From Streptomyces sp. NRRL F-5630 (GTDB lineage Bacteria; Actinomycetota; Actinomycetes; Streptomycetales; Streptomycetaceae), in contig NZ_JOGO01000002.1 of assembly GCF_000719475.1 (NCBI RefSeq), positions 62,001 through 126,000 of the forward strand: a stretch of 64,000 bases of DNA. The letters are read 5' to 3'. A program made the translations under genes and the position numbers. This document shows, one piece after another, positions 31,355 to 39,596 of this stretch. A model generated the notes under the pieces. That model made no database searches. It was not told where the DNA came from and was given only the letters and a program-made list of their open reading frames with translations. How positions within the stretch are numbered: the stretch's first letter is position 1; each line of letters begins with the position of its first letter.

Positions 31355-32662
31355 TCAGTTGTGCCAGGTACGGGGGCGGGGCGGCAGCCCGGACTCGCCC
31401 GAGTCGGGGGTGCGGACCGCGAGCACCTGGTTGACGCCGATGCGGTTGCGCGCGAAGGAGAGCGCCGAGGCCGCCATGTACAGGCGCCAGACCCGGGCCC
31501 GGCCCGGTGAGGTGAGCCGGACGGCCTCCTCCCACCGCGCCTCCAGGTTGCTCACCCAGGCGCGCAGCGTCCGGTCGTAGTGCTCGCGCAGCGCCTCGAC
31601 GTCCCGTACCTCGAAACCGGCCCGTTCCAGGAGTGAGACCGTCGTCCCGACCGGGGCCAGCTCGCCGTCCGGGAAGACGTACGCGTCGATGAACTCGTCG
31701 ATCGTGTACGCGGCCTCGTCGCGCAGCGGGCGGCGCGCGATCTGGTGGTTGAGGAGGCGTCCGCCGGGCTTGAGGAGGGCGTAGAGGTCGTGCGCGTACT
31801 CCTCGTACCGTGCCGCGCCGACGTGCTCCGCCATACCGATCGACGAGATGGCGTCGAAGGGGCCGTCGTGGACGTCGCGGTAGTCCTGCACGCGGATCTC
31901 GACCTTGTCGCCGAGGCCCTCCTCGGCCACGCGCTTGCGGGCGTACGCGGCCTGCTCGCGCGAGAGCGTGACACCGACGACCTCGACGCCGTACTCGCGC
32001 GCCGCGTGCAGCGCCATCGAGCCCCAGCCGCAGCCGACGTCGAGGAGCCGCTGCCCGGGGCGCAGGTCGAGCTTGGTGGCGACGAGGTCGAGCTTGTCGC
32101 GCTGGGCCTGCTCCAGCGTCCCGCCCTCGGTCCAGTAGGCGCAGGAGTAGACCATCGCGGGGCCGAGGACGAGTTCGTAGAAGGGGTTGCCGACGTCGTA
32201 GTGGTGGCTGATCGCTCTGCGGTCGCTGCCCTTGGTGTGGAGGTGGCCGCGGCCGGGGCGGCGGCGGATCTCCTCGGGCGGCGGGGGCGGCGGCAGGCCG
32301 GGGCCCGCGAGGCGCAGCAGGGCGCGGCCCGCCGCGCGGACCTCGGGGCGGCGCACGGCCTGGAACAAGGTCTTCGGGGCGGTGTCGTCCTCGCCCCGGT
32401 CCCACACGAGCGAGGAGAGCCGGTCGAGTACGTCGTAGAGGTCGCCCTCGACCGCCAGTTCCCCGGCCACCCAGCCCCGCACGAGGCCGAGTTCGCCCGG
32501 CTTGAAGAGCAGGCGGCGCAGGGCGCGGCGGTGGCGTACGACGAGGACGGGGGCGCCCGGCGGACCCGCCTCGCTGCCGTCCCAGGCCCGTACCCGGACC
32601 GGGAGCGGGGTCCCGAGCAGTTCCTGGGCGAGGTCGGTGAGCCGCGACGCGGCGTCCTGCAT
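31355..32662 (-). CDS. Cyclopropane-fatty-acyl-phospholipid synthase
   Basis: A 435-residue SAM-dependent methyltransferase that adds a methylene or methyl group across lipid double bonds. An N-terminal lipid-associated domain (residues 1-130) precedes the signature ISHHYDVGNPFYELVLG, the SAM-binding motif LLDVGCGWGSMALHAA and the later SSIGMAEHVG and YVFPDGEL blocks. GGAGG lies 8 nt before the ATG at 32662; an upstream GTG is less well placed. Acts at the cytoplasmic membrane. Monocistronic. Confidence 0.92.
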   Translation of the reverse strand: MQDAASRLTDLAQELLGTPLPVRVRAWDGSEAGPPGAPVLVVRHRRALRRLLFKPGELGLVRGWVAGELAVEGDLYDVLDRLSSLVWDRGEDDTAPKTLFQAVRRPEVRAAGRALLRLAGPGLPPPPPPEEIRRRPGRGHLHTKGSDRRAISHHYDVGNPFYELVLGPAMVYSCAYWTEGGTLEQAQRDKLDLVATKLDLRPGQRLLDVGCGWGSMALHAAREYGVEVVGVTLSREQAAYARKRVAEEGLGDKVEIRVQDYRDVHDGPFDAISSIGMAEHVGAARYEEYAHDLYALLKPGGRLLNHQIARRPLRDEAAYTIDEFIDAYVFPDGELAPVGTTVSLLERAGFEVRDVEALREHYDRTLRAWVSNLEARWEEAVRLTSPGRARVWRLYMAASALSFARNRIGVNQVLAVRTPDSGESGLPPRPRTWHN

Positions 32663-33132
32663 GGCGCACACCTCCGGGGAAGTTCCGCTGGGCGCGGGGA
32701 GCGCGTCAGGGGCGCGGGCCGTGACGTCTCCCCCCTACGTAAACACCGGGCGGGTGTTCGCGCAGTCCCATGTACGTCGTAAGAGAAGCGGAAAATCCGT
32801 GGTGACGCCATGCTTTTCAGCCGCAGGCGGAACGCGGAATGCGGAAAGGGGCCCGGGGCAGAGGGGAGCGAGCGGCCGTCGCACGGAGCCGGGCCGCGGA
32901 ACCGGGCACGCCGAAGGGCCGGGGAACCGGGCACGCCCAAGGGCACGGAGCCGGGCACGCCGAAGGGGCGCCCGCCCCACGGATGGCGGACGCCCCTTCC
33001 GGTACGTCGCTGCGGCGCTCCCGGTATGTCGCCGCGGCGCTCCCGGCGCCCGGCGAGGACGCGTGGGTGCGCCGGTACGGGGACGGTGCGGTCCCGGAGG
33101 GAGCCGCACCGCCTACCCGGTGTCGCGCGGGG
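32663..33132. other. Intergenic region with short tandem repeats
   Basis: This 470-bp region contains three tandem repeats of about 24 bp (GGAACCGGGCACGCCGAAGG type) around 32895-32970, and a 22-bp tandem pair (GTCGCYGCGGCGCTCCCGGTA type) around 33000-33050. The CFA synthase promoter should lie between 32700 and 32800. No gene is supported. Confidence 0.5.
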
Positions 33133-34554
33133 TCAGCCGGCCTTCGCGGGCTCGGCGGACTCGCCCTTGGCGGCCTCGGCCGCGGGCGCGGGGACCTCGG
33201 CGACGGGCGCGGGCTTCGGGGCCGGCTTGGCGGCCTCGTAGAACTCGCCGCGCGGGGTCTCGACGGCGCCGAGCGAAACGGCCTCGCGCTTGAGGAACAT
33301 CCCGAGCGTCCAGTCGGCGAAGACGCGGATCTTGCGGTTGAACGTCGGCATCGCCATGCCGTGGTACGCGCGGTGCATGTACCAGGCGAGACGGCCCTTG
33401 AGCTTGATCTTCGTCTTGCCCAGGACGATCATCGCGACGCCCTTGTGGAGGCCGAGGCCCGCCACCGCGCCCTTGTTGGCGTGCTCGTAGTCCTTCTGCG
33501 GGAAGCCGCGCATCCCGGAGACCACGTTGTCGCCGAGCACCTTCGCCTGCCGCAGCGCGTGCTGCGCGTTGGGCGGGCACCAGGCGTTCGGGTTACCGGC
33601 CTTGCGGCCGACCAGGTCGGGGACCTGGGCGTTGTCGCCGGCGGCCCAGATGTAGTCCGTCCCCGTGGCCTGGAGCTTGGCGCTGACGTCCACGTGGCCG
33701 CGCGGGCCGAGCGGGAGGCCGAACTTCGCGAGGGCCGGGTTGGGCTTGACGCCCGCGGTCCACACGATGGTCCCGGCCTCGACCTCCAGGCCGTTGTTGA
33801 GCTTGACGTTGCCGTCGACGCAGGAGTCCATGCCGGTCTTGAGGTAGACCTCGACGCCGCGCGACTCCAGGTGCTTCTTCCCGTACTCGCCGAGCTTGGG
33901 GCCGACCTCGGGCAGGATCTTGTCCGCGACGTCGACGAGGAGGAAGCGCATGTCCTCGCGGGAGACGTTCGGGTAGTCCTTGGCCGCGTCGCGGGCCATG
34001 TCCTCCAGCTCGCCCACCGTCTCGGCACCGGCGAAGCCGCCGCCGATGAAGACGAAGGTGAGGGCCTTGCGCCGGATCGCCTCGTCGTGGGTCGAGTCGG
34101 CCTTGTCCATCTGCGCGAGGACGTGGTTGCGCAGGCCGACGGCCTCCTCGACGCCCTTCAGGCCGATGCCCTGCTCCGCGAGACCGGGGATCGGGAAGGT
34201 GCGCGAGACGGCGCCCATCGCGATGACGAGGTAGTCGAAGGGCAGCTCGTACGACTCGCCCACGAGGGGGGCGATCGTGGCGACCTTGCGGTCCTGGTCG
34301 ATCGAGGAGACCTTGCCGGTCAGGACCTCGGCCCTCTTCAGGACGCGTCGCAGCGGGACGACGACGTGGCGCGGCGAGATGTTGCCGGCGGCGGTTTCCG
34401 GGAGGAAGGGCTGGTAGGTCATGTACGAGCGGGGGTCCACGACCGTCACGGTCGCCTCGCCGTAGCGCATCTTCTTGAGGATGCGCTGTGCTGCGTACAG
34501 TCCTACGTACCCACCACCCACTACGAGGATTCGGGGACGCTCCGTGGTGCTCAT
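33133..34554 (-). CDS. ndh: Type II NADH dehydrogenase
   Basis: A 473-residue single-subunit NADH:quinone oxidoreductase. The N-terminal FAD-binding motif is VVGGGYVGLYAAQRI, the second Rossmann motif is FIGGGFAGAETVGELEDM near residue 170, and IWAAGDNAQVPDL marks the FAD-binding end. A C-terminal amphipathic region for membrane attachment precedes an Ala/Pro/Lys-rich tail (residues about 440-473). It feeds electrons from NADH to menaquinone without proton pumping. The upstream region carries candidate Rex operators at 34589-34606 and 34862-34879, so regulation by NADH/NAD+ is likely. Confidence 0.92.
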   Translation of the reverse strand: MSTTERPRILVVGGGYVGLYAAQRILKKMRYGEATVTVVDPRSYMTYQPFLPETAAGNISPRHVVVPLRRVLKRAEVLTGKVSSIDQDRKVATIAPLVGESYELPFDYLVIAMGAVSRTFPIPGLAEQGIGLKGVEEAVGLRNHVLAQMDKADSTHDEAIRRKALTFVFIGGGFAGAETVGELEDMARDAAKDYPNVSREDMRFLLVDVADKILPEVGPKLGEYGKKHLESRGVEVYLKTGMDSCVDGNVKLNNGLEVEAGTIVWTAGVKPNPALAKFGLPLGPRGHVDVSAKLQATGTDYIWAAGDNAQVPDLVGRKAGNPNAWCPPNAQHALRQAKVLGDNVVSGMRGFPQKDYEHANKGAVAGLGLHKGVAMIVLGKTKIKLKGRLAWYMHRAYHGMAMPTFNRKIRVFADWTLGMFLKREAVSLGAVETPRGEFYEAAKPAPKPAPVAEVPAPAAEAAKGESAEPAKAG

Positions 34555-34588
34555 GCCATCGAGTATCCACCCGCCTCACGGGGGGACC

Positions 34589-34606
34589 TCGTGCGCCCCT
34601 TCACAA
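34589..34606. promoter_or_regulatory. Imperfect Rex-like operator near the ndh start
   Basis: TCGTGCG-CCCC-TTCACAA compared with the Streptomyces Rex consensus TTGTGAA-N4-TTCACAA: the right half is perfect, the left has three mismatches. Located 35 bp upstream of the ndh ATG. Confidence 0.45.
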
Positions 34607-34861
34607 GGTTCCCCCACCCCTCTGCTACACTGCGCCGCCCACGTGACGCAGGTCATGCGACCCGAGGGGAACCACGGGGCGGCGCGAGGCGTTCCGCACC
34701 CCCTGTGAGCAGCGCCTCAGCGCATCCGGGGGAGCCCGGCCACCGCCCGCGACACGCCTCCGCAATTCCCCCGAAACCCTCGTCCGCGCCGAGCGCCGCC
34801 CGCTTGAGCGCCTCCCGAACCATCACGACGGCCCGGACCTCGCCCACGAGGACCGATTTCC

Positions 34862-34879
34862 TTGTGAAGAACTTCACGA
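34862..34879. promoter_or_regulatory. Near-perfect Rex operator
   Basis: TTGTGAA-GAAC-TTCACGA matches the Rex consensus TTGTGAA-N4-TTCACAA with a single mismatch. It lies 308 bp upstream of ndh, an oxygen-limitation and NADH-responsive gene known to be Rex-controlled in Streptomyces coelicolor, so ndh probably has a long leader or a distal promoter here. Confidence 0.7.
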
Positions 34880-35204
34880 ACTTTCTCGCGCGCGTGCGGC
34901 GCGGGAGGCCGGAACCGGGGATTCCGGGGGCGGTTGAGGGGCGCGGGAGGGCGGACGGAGGGGGCGGGGAGTGACGCGCCGGGGCGGCGGAACGGAGCAG
35001 GCGGCGCGGCGGTACGGGGCGCCTGCGGCGGCACCGGGAGGGGCGTGGACGCCGCGGGCCTGGCCGGGCTCCGGTGGGCGGGCCCGGGATCGAGGTGCTG
35101 TCCACGCGGCACATCGGGATCCTGTCGTACGACACCTGACCCGGTGCGGCCACGGGCGCGCCCGTCGGCCAAGGGCGGACGGCGCGCTCTCGCGGGCACA
35201 CCTA

Positions 35205-35250
35205 AGCGCCTCCCGCCCACCCCCGGTATCGGGGATGGGCGGGAGGCGCT
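35205..35250 (-). terminator. Strong hairpin terminator
   Basis: A 15-bp stem (35205-35219 with 36-50 of the same hundred), then one mismatch, four further pairs and a 6-nt loop, ten bp after the DUF397 stop codon. Confidence 0.8.
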
Positions 35251-35259
35251 CGGGCTGGA

Positions 35260-35469
35260 TCAGGCGCCGAGCGTCCCGGCGCCGGCCGCCGTCGCGAACG
35301 CGGTGAGCGCGGCGGGGCTCACGACGAGGGCGGGGCCCGAGGGCCGCTTGCTGTCCCGTACGGCCACGGCCCGCGCGCCGAGCCTTCCGCACTCGACGCA
35401 GTCGGACTGCGTGCCGCTCGCCGAGGACTTCCACCACGTCACGGGAAGACGGGAGGCGTCACGAATCAT
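35260..35469 (-). CDS. DUF397 domain protein
   Basis: A 69-residue DUF397 protein, the family to which the developmental protein BldB is related. The hallmark WWKSSASGTQSDCVEC, then AVAVRDSKRPSGPALVVSP and AALTAFATAAG are all present. It overlaps the 3' end of the XRE gene by 11 bp, so the two are co-translated. In Streptomyces such XRE/DUF397 pairs with an anti-sigma-like ATPase form WhiJ/AbaA-type loci that affect sporulation and antibiotic production; the exact partner here is unknown. Confidence 0.9.
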   Translation of the reverse strand: MIRDASRLPVTWWKSSASGTQSDCVECGRLGARAVAVRDSKRPSGPALVVSPAALTAFATAAGAGTLGA

Positions 35470-36328
35470 GGGTGTTCCTTATCTGTGCGATGCGTTCGGC
35501 GGACTGGTCCACCGGCAGGGCCGCAGCTTGCAACTGCTCGAAAGCGGCTCCGTGCACGGCGACTTGATCCGCGTCCTCGACGTACAGGGCCGAGGTCAGG
35601 CTCTCGACGTGCACGACGTCGAGGTCGGGAAGGTTGTTGAATCCGAGGATCGCGTACGCCCCCATCTGCCCGACGTGCGGCGAGGCGTCGAAGGGCAGGA
35701 CCTGGACGGTGATGTTCGGGCGCTGCGCCAGGCTCAGCAGGCGGCCGAGCTGGTCCCGCATCACGCCCTCGCCGCAGCGGGTGTGCAGCGCGGCCTCACC
35801 GATGATGGCCCAGAGCTTGAGGGGCTCGTCCCGCCGGGTGAGGACGGCCTGCCGTGCGAGCCGCACTTCCACCAGGGCGTCGATGCGTTCCTCGATGGCG
35901 TCGGACATGCTGATCGCCCGCATGAAGGCGCGCGCGTACTCGCCGGTCTGGAGCAGGCCGGGGATGACGCCCATCTGCCAGGTCCGCACGGACGACGCCT
36001 CGTCCTCCAGGCTGATCAAGTCCTCGTAGACAGGGCTCAGCACGGCACGGTACGACTGCCACCAGCCGCGCTTGGCCCCCTCGCGGGTGAGGTCGAGCAG
36101 GGCGGCCCGCAGTTCCGGTGAGACGGTGCGACCGAGACTCCCGTACAGGTCGAGCAGCCTCTCCACATCGGCTGCCTTCGCGGCCGTCTTGGCACCTTCG
36201 AGCCGCGAGAGCTTGGAGACGTTGAAGGCACCTTCCGCCGCCTCCGCGATCTCTTCGAGGGTGGCGTCAGCGCGCAGTTCACGCAGCTTTCGGCCAAGTC
36301 GCCTCCGTCTGACGGTGGGTACGCCCAT
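35459..36328 (-). CDS. XRE regulator with DUF5753 domain
   Basis: A 289-residue regulator of the WhiJ-like type. Residues about 8-65 form the HTH (LGRKLRELRADATLEEIAEAAEGAFNVSKLSRLEGAK by pattern) and residues about 95-280 the DUF5753 ligand-binding-like domain (QMGVIPGLLQTGEYARAFM, RLARQAVLTRRDEPLKLWAIIGEAAL, ITVQVLPFDASPHVGQMGAYAIL). It is divergent from the ATPase gene at 36544, with which it shares a low-GC 215-bp promoter region containing inverted ATGCAA motifs. Overlaps the DUF397 gene. Confidence 0.9.
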   Translation of the reverse strand: MGVPTVRRRRLGRKLRELRADATLEEIAEAAEGAFNVSKLSRLEGAKTAAKAADVERLLDLYGSLGRTVSPELRAALLDLTREGAKRGWWQSYRAVLSPVYEDLISLEDEASSVRTWQMGVIPGLLQTGEYARAFMRAISMSDAIEERIDALVEVRLARQAVLTRRDEPLKLWAIIGEAALHTRCGEGVMRDQLGRLLSLAQRPNITVQVLPFDASPHVGQMGAYAILGFNNLPDLDVVHVESLTSALYVEDADQVAVHGAAFEQLQAAALPVDQSAERIAQIRNTHDS

Positions 36329-36429
36329 GCGATCGCTCCTCCCTCTCGGTCACGTGGGGCCAGTCTGCCCGTCGCCATCCGCCCATGTCATCCGGCCTTT
36401 GGGCATTATCGACTCCACAGCACGCGCAT

Positions 36430-36497
36430 ATGCAATTTTGCATTCTTGCCCCGATCGGCTTGCACGCGACGTGTGCTTCCTATCACTCTGAATGCAA
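36430..36497. promoter_or_regulatory. ATGCAA inverted-repeat motifs in a divergent promoter
   Basis: ATGCAA-TT-TTGCAT at 36430-36443 and a further ATGCAA half-site at 36492-36497, in the AT-richer gap between the XRE gene and the ATPase gene. This is a candidate binding site of the XRE regulator. Confidence 0.4.
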
Positions 36498-36543
36498 GCA
36501 ACCAGCGCGATGCCCATGACGGCGTTGCAGATCGGGTGTCTCC

Positions 36544-36963
36544 ATGAGTGCGATTTTCTGGGCGAAACCGCCCACCTCCCCACCCCCGCTCCTCGTGCTG
36601 CCGGGCGAGCCCCAATCGGCGAAACGCGCCCGCACGTTTGTGCGGGGGGAACTCTGCAAGGTGCCCTCGATGCCCGGCGGACACATCGAGGACGTGGAGC
36701 TCGTCGTCTCGGAGCTGGTCGGCAACGCCGTGCGGTACGGGACGGAGCCGGACGACTTCCTCGCCGTCTCGGTCGTGGACACCGGGTCCGGGACCCGCGT
36801 CGAGGTCAGGGACCCTGTCCGGCGGCACCCGCGCCACCGACCCGCCTCGACCGAACGGCAGCGCGGACGCGGGTTGTTCATCCTGGACGCCCCGTGTCCC
36901 GGCCGGTGGGGCGCGTACGACACGCCTTTCGGCAAGGCGGTGTGGGCGGAGGTCGCGAGGTGA
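36544..36963 (+). CDS. ATP-binding protein (anti-sigma-factor-like GHKL ATPase)
   Basis: A 139-residue protein with the RsbW/SpoIIAB-like fold of GHKL ATPases. The N-box is VVSELVGNAVRYG, a D-x-G-x-G-like loop appears as VVDTGSGTRVEV, and the G2 region is ERQRGRGLFILD. Such small ATPases bind sigma or anti-anti-sigma factors. It is divergent from the XRE/DUF397 pair and overlaps the next gene (GTGA), completing the typical three-component Streptomyces cluster. No sigma factor gene is nearby, so the target is not identified. Confidence 0.88.
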   Translation: MSAIFWAKPPTSPPPLLVLPGEPQSAKRARTFVRGELCKVPSMPGGHIEDVELVVSELVGNAVRYGTEPDDFLAVSVVDTGSGTRVEVRDPVRRHPRHRPASTERQRGRGLFILDAPCPGRWGAYDTPFGKAVWAEVAR

Positions 36964-37250
36964 CGCTCGTGCCGCCGCCCTTCATGTGGGGGTGCACGTC
37001 GTGCCTCCTGCTCTACGCGGGGGTACTGCGGGAGGCGCGCGTCGGGGACGGGGCCGTGCGAGCCCAACTCACGCTCGCCGCACACCTTGTGGACGACCAC
37101 CCCGAGGACATCCCGCCGCCGCACGGCGCGGGCTGCCGCGTCTGCCCCGGCTACGCCTCCGCCCCCGACCCCGCGCGCGTGGCCCGGCCGTGGGCCGAGC
37201 ACCGAGTGCGGGAGTACTTCCTGCCGGAGAGGACGGCGCGGCGGTGGTGA
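36960..37250 (+). CDS. Small hypothetical protein with CxxC motif
   Basis: A 96-residue protein, GTG start overlapping the stop of the ATPase gene. It has CTSC near the N-terminus and CRVC near residue 62, so one bound metal or disulfide pair is possible. The HLVDDHPEDIPPPHG segment lies between the two. This small protein is a common companion of XRE-cluster ATPases in Streptomyces. No function is known. Confidence 0.7.
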   Translation: MTLVPPPFMWGCTSCLLLYAGVLREARVGDGAVRAQLTLAAHLVDDHPEDIPPPHGAGCRVCPGYASAPDPARVARPWAEHRVREYFLPERTARRW

Positions 37251-37365
37251 TGGCGGAGATGCTTGCGAGGGCGAGGTGCGCCAGTCGAGTCAGTCACGCC
37301 TTTCGGCGCGGGCGAGTGCTTGGTGCCAGGGCAGTGTCGTTCCCTGTTCCCCTACGGATGGCGTC

Positions 37366-37388
37366 GTGTACACGTCGATGCGTACACT
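37366..37388 (+). promoter_or_regulatory. Autoregulatory promoter region of a toxin-antitoxin pair
   Basis: GTGTACAC (37366-37373) is a perfect 8-bp palindrome, and its half GTACAC recurs 14 bp downstream, overlapping the -10-like TACACT (37383-37388), which ends 6 nt before the antitoxin GTG. This is consistent with operator sites for the Phd antitoxin and a leaderless transcript. Confidence 0.5.
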
Positions 37389-37394
37389 GATCTC

Positions 37395-37667
37395 GTGACT
37401 GATAACACCGTGACCGTACGGGAAGCCCGCGCGCACCTCGCCGACCACATCAACCGTGCCGAGGAAGGTGTTCCGACCGTCATCACGCGCAACGGCGCAC
37501 CGGTGGCGGCGGTGGTTCCGATCTCGGACTTCGAAGCGCTGGAGGAAGCCGCCGACGTGATGTTGGCGCGTGAGGCCGAAGCTGTGCTGGCCGAAGGCGG
37601 CACCACCGTGACGATGGCGGAACTGCTGGCGGATCTGTTCACCGAGCGGGACGGCGAAGCGGCGTGA
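37395..37667 (+). CDS. Phd/YefM family antitoxin
   Basis: A 90-residue antitoxin. The N-terminal Phd/YefM DNA-binding motif reads VTVREARAHLADHINRAEEGVPTVITRNGAPVAAVVPI (by pattern residues 6-43), followed by FEALEEAADVM. The C-terminal tail is acidic, as needed to neutralise the toxin. The GTG start is set by a leaderless -10 box. It overlaps the toxin start by 4 bp (GTGA), giving coupled translation and antitoxin excess. Confidence 0.9.
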   Translation: MTDNTVTVREARAHLADHINRAEEGVPTVITRNGAPVAAVVPISDFEALEEAADVMLAREAEAVLAEGGTTVTMAELLADLFTERDGEAA

Positions 37668-37933
37668 AGTACGCCTTCCGGTTCACCACGGCGGCGCAGC
37701 GTCAGCTTCGAGCCATCAGCCGACCCGATGCCATGCGCATCCTGGCCGCGTTGACCGCACTCGGTGACGATCCGTGCCGGCAGGACGCCGACGTCAAGAA
37801 GCTCACCGGCCCGTCGGGCCTCTACCGGCTCAGGGTCGGTAGCTACCGGGTCGCCTACCAGATCAACGACGGTGAACTCGTCGTCCTCGTGGTCAAGGTG
37901 GGCGACCGGCGGGACGTCTACCGCAACCTGTGA
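37664..37933 (+). CDS. RelE/ParE family toxin
   Basis: An 89-residue toxin that begins with GTG overlapping the antitoxin stop. It has the RelE fold pattern: YAFRFTTAAQRQLRAIS, DPCRQDADVKKLTGPSGLYRLRVGSYRVAYQINDG by pattern, and VLVVKVGDRRDVYRNL, with the conserved basic residues Lys/Arg and the Tyr near the C-terminus. RelE toxins cleave ribosome-bound mRNA. Together with Phd upstream it forms a complete type II module inserted between the XRE cluster and the ppx gene. Confidence 0.9.
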   Translation: MKYAFRFTTAAQRQLRAISRPDAMRILAALTALGDDPCRQDADVKKLTGPSGLYRLRVGSYRVAYQINDGELVVLVVKVGDRRDVYRNL

Positions 37934-37958
37934 CGCCCCGCCCGACACCAGCACCGCC

Positions 37959-38906
37959 TCAGCGCGCCTCGGCGGCGCAGTCGTGAGCGATTCCGTCCAG
38001 GATGTCGTGTTCGCTCACGACCAGCTTCTCCGCTCCCGCCCTGCGCATGAGCGCGCGCAGGATCAGCGCGCCCGAGGTGATGACGTCGACGCGGCCCGGG
38101 TGCATGACCGGGATCGCGGCGCGGGTCGCGTGGGTGGAGGTGAGGAGGCGGGTGGTCAGGGTCTCGACGTCGGCGCGGGTCAGGGTGCTGTGGTGGATCG
38201 CCGAGGAGTCGTACGCGGGGAGGCCGAGCGCCGTGCCCGCCAGCGTCGTCACCGTGCCCGCCAGGCCGACCAGCGTCGACGCCTCCGCGAAGGGGACCTC
38301 CGTCTCCGCCTCGTCCAGCGCCGCTTCGACGTCCTTCTCGATCGCCGCCACCCGGTCCGCCGGGGGCGGGTCCAAGAGGGTGCCCTCGTCCGTCGTCAGG
38401 TGGCGTTCGGTCATGCGGACGCAGCCGATGTCCACCGAGCGCGAGGCGCGGGGGGACGTGGTGCCGAGGACGAACTCCGTCGAGCCGCCGCCGATGTCCA
38501 CGACCAGGTAGGTGTCCTCGCCCAGTTCGCGCGTCGCGCCGGTGAAGGACAGCCGGGCCTCCTCGGCCCCGGTGATCACCTCCGGCTCCACGCCGAGAAT
38601 GGCGTGCACGCCGCGCACGAAGTCCTCGCGGTTCGAGGCGTCGCGGGAGGCCGAGGTCGCCACGAAGCGGATGTTGCCCGGCGGGACCTCGTGCTCCGCG
38701 ATCGCCTGCGCGTACTGGCGGCAGGCCGCGAAGGTGCGCTCCAGGGCCTCGGGCGCCAGCCGTCCCGTACGGTCCACGCCCTGGCCGAGCCGGACGATCT
38801 CCATGCGACGGTCGAGGTCCGACAGGGTGCCGGAGACGGGGTCCACGTCCGCGATCAGCAGGCGGATCGAGTTGGTGCCGCAGTCCACGGCTGCCACGCG
38901 GGTCAC
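37959..38906 (-). CDS. ppx: Ppx/GppA-family exopolyphosphatase
   Basis: A 315-residue protein of the ASKHA fold. The N-terminal phosphate-1 motif is VAAVDCGTNSIRLLIADV and the phosphate-2 region VVDIGGGSTEFVLG; Gly/Asp residues for Mg2+ and phosphate binding are present. It degrades polyphosphate or (p)ppGpp-type nucleotides; short actinobacterial members of about 310-320 residues are usually exopolyphosphatases. The GTG start at 38906 overlaps the DUF501 stop (GTGA). It is the last gene of the eno-divIC-DUF501-ppx run. Confidence 0.92.
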   Translation of the reverse strand: MTRVAAVDCGTNSIRLLIADVDPVSGTLSDLDRRMEIVRLGQGVDRTGRLAPEALERTFAACRQYAQAIAEHEVPPGNIRFVATSASRDASNREDFVRGVHAILGVEPEVITGAEEARLSFTGATRELGEDTYLVVDIGGGSTEFVLGTTSPRASRSVDIGCVRMTERHLTTDEGTLLDPPPADRVAAIEKDVEAALDEAETEVPFAEASTLVGLAGTVTTLAGTALGLPAYDSSAIHHSTLTRADVETLTTRLLTSTHATRAAIPVMHPGRVDVITSGALILRALMRRAGAEKLVVSEHDILDGIAHDCAAEAR

Positions 38907-39436
38907 TTCGCGTCCTCCTGAGCACAGAGTTCCGAGCACGGCTTCTTTTGCCACCACTCCGGCAGCATCGCGATCGCCTCGTCCCCGAGCGGGTTCACGC
39001 CGGGGCCCGCCGCGAGCGAGTGCGCGACGAGGACGTGCAGGCACTTGACCCGGTCGGGCATCCCGCCCGCGCTCGGGAACCCGGTCAGCTCCTCGATCGC
39101 GTCGCGGCGCTCGATGTAGTCCTCGTGCGCGGCGCGGTAGGCGGCGGCCAGTTCCGGGTCGCGGTCCAGGCGCTCGGTCATCTCCTTCATGACGCCGTTC
39201 GCCTCCAGCGTGCCGATCGCCGAGGCGGCGCGCGGGCACGTCAGGTAGTAGAGCGTGGGGAAGGGGGTGCCGTCCGGCAGGCGCGGGGCGGTCTCGACGA
39301 CATCGGGCTCCCCGCAGGGGCAGCGGTGCGCGATCGCGCGCAGTCCGCGCGGCGGCCGGCCGAGCTGGAGCCTGAAGACCTCGACGTCGGCCTCGGTGGG
39401 CTCGGTGGGCGCGGTGGTCGGCGGGGGCGTGTGCAT
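38903..39436 (-). CDS. DUF501 domain protein
   Basis: A 177-residue soluble protein that matches DUF501: VFRLQLGRPPRGLRAIAHRCPCG, YLTCPRAASAIGTLEANG and VKCLHVLVAHSLAAGPGVNPLGDE. The conserved cysteines CPCG and TCPR suggest a metal site. The family is nearly always located between the divIC/ftsB-like gene and the ppx gene in actinobacteria, as here. The function is unknown. It overlaps the ppx gene start. The ATG at 39436 excludes a poorly conserved upstream extension. Confidence 0.9.
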   Translation of the reverse strand: MHTPPPTTAPTEPTEADVEVFRLQLGRPPRGLRAIAHRCPCGEPDVVETAPRLPDGTPFPTLYYLTCPRAASAIGTLEANGVMKEMTERLDRDPELAAAYRAAHEDYIERRDAIEELTGFPSAGGMPDRVKCLHVLVAHSLAAGPGVNPLGDEAIAMLPEWWQKKPCSELCAQEDAK

Positions 39437-39596
39437 GCGGGGCTCTCGATCGGGGGCGCGGGTCGGGTGCGTACGGCCGCGCGGGTGCGTGCGCGGGTAC
39501 GGACTTCCAGTATCCCCGGCCCCGCCGCGCGCCCCGCCCCGGGCGGCGGCTCGGCGTGAACCCGGGCGGCCGCTCGGCCCCACCCCGGGCGGCGGC

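Larger units (their letters stand above)
34555..35259. other. Long upstream region of ndh
   Basis: This 705-bp region has no convincing gene. It holds two Rex-like operators, a rightward TACACT -10-like sequence near 34624, and the terminator hairpin 35205-35250 at its right end. A leftward 57-residue frame at 34653-34823 (MVREALKRAALGADEGFGG) is possible but weak. Confidence 0.5.

Noticed and set aside
32839..34974. 711-residue plus-strand frame across ndh
   Set aside because: Antisense to a clear type II NADH dehydrogenase; no domain or ribosome-binding site.
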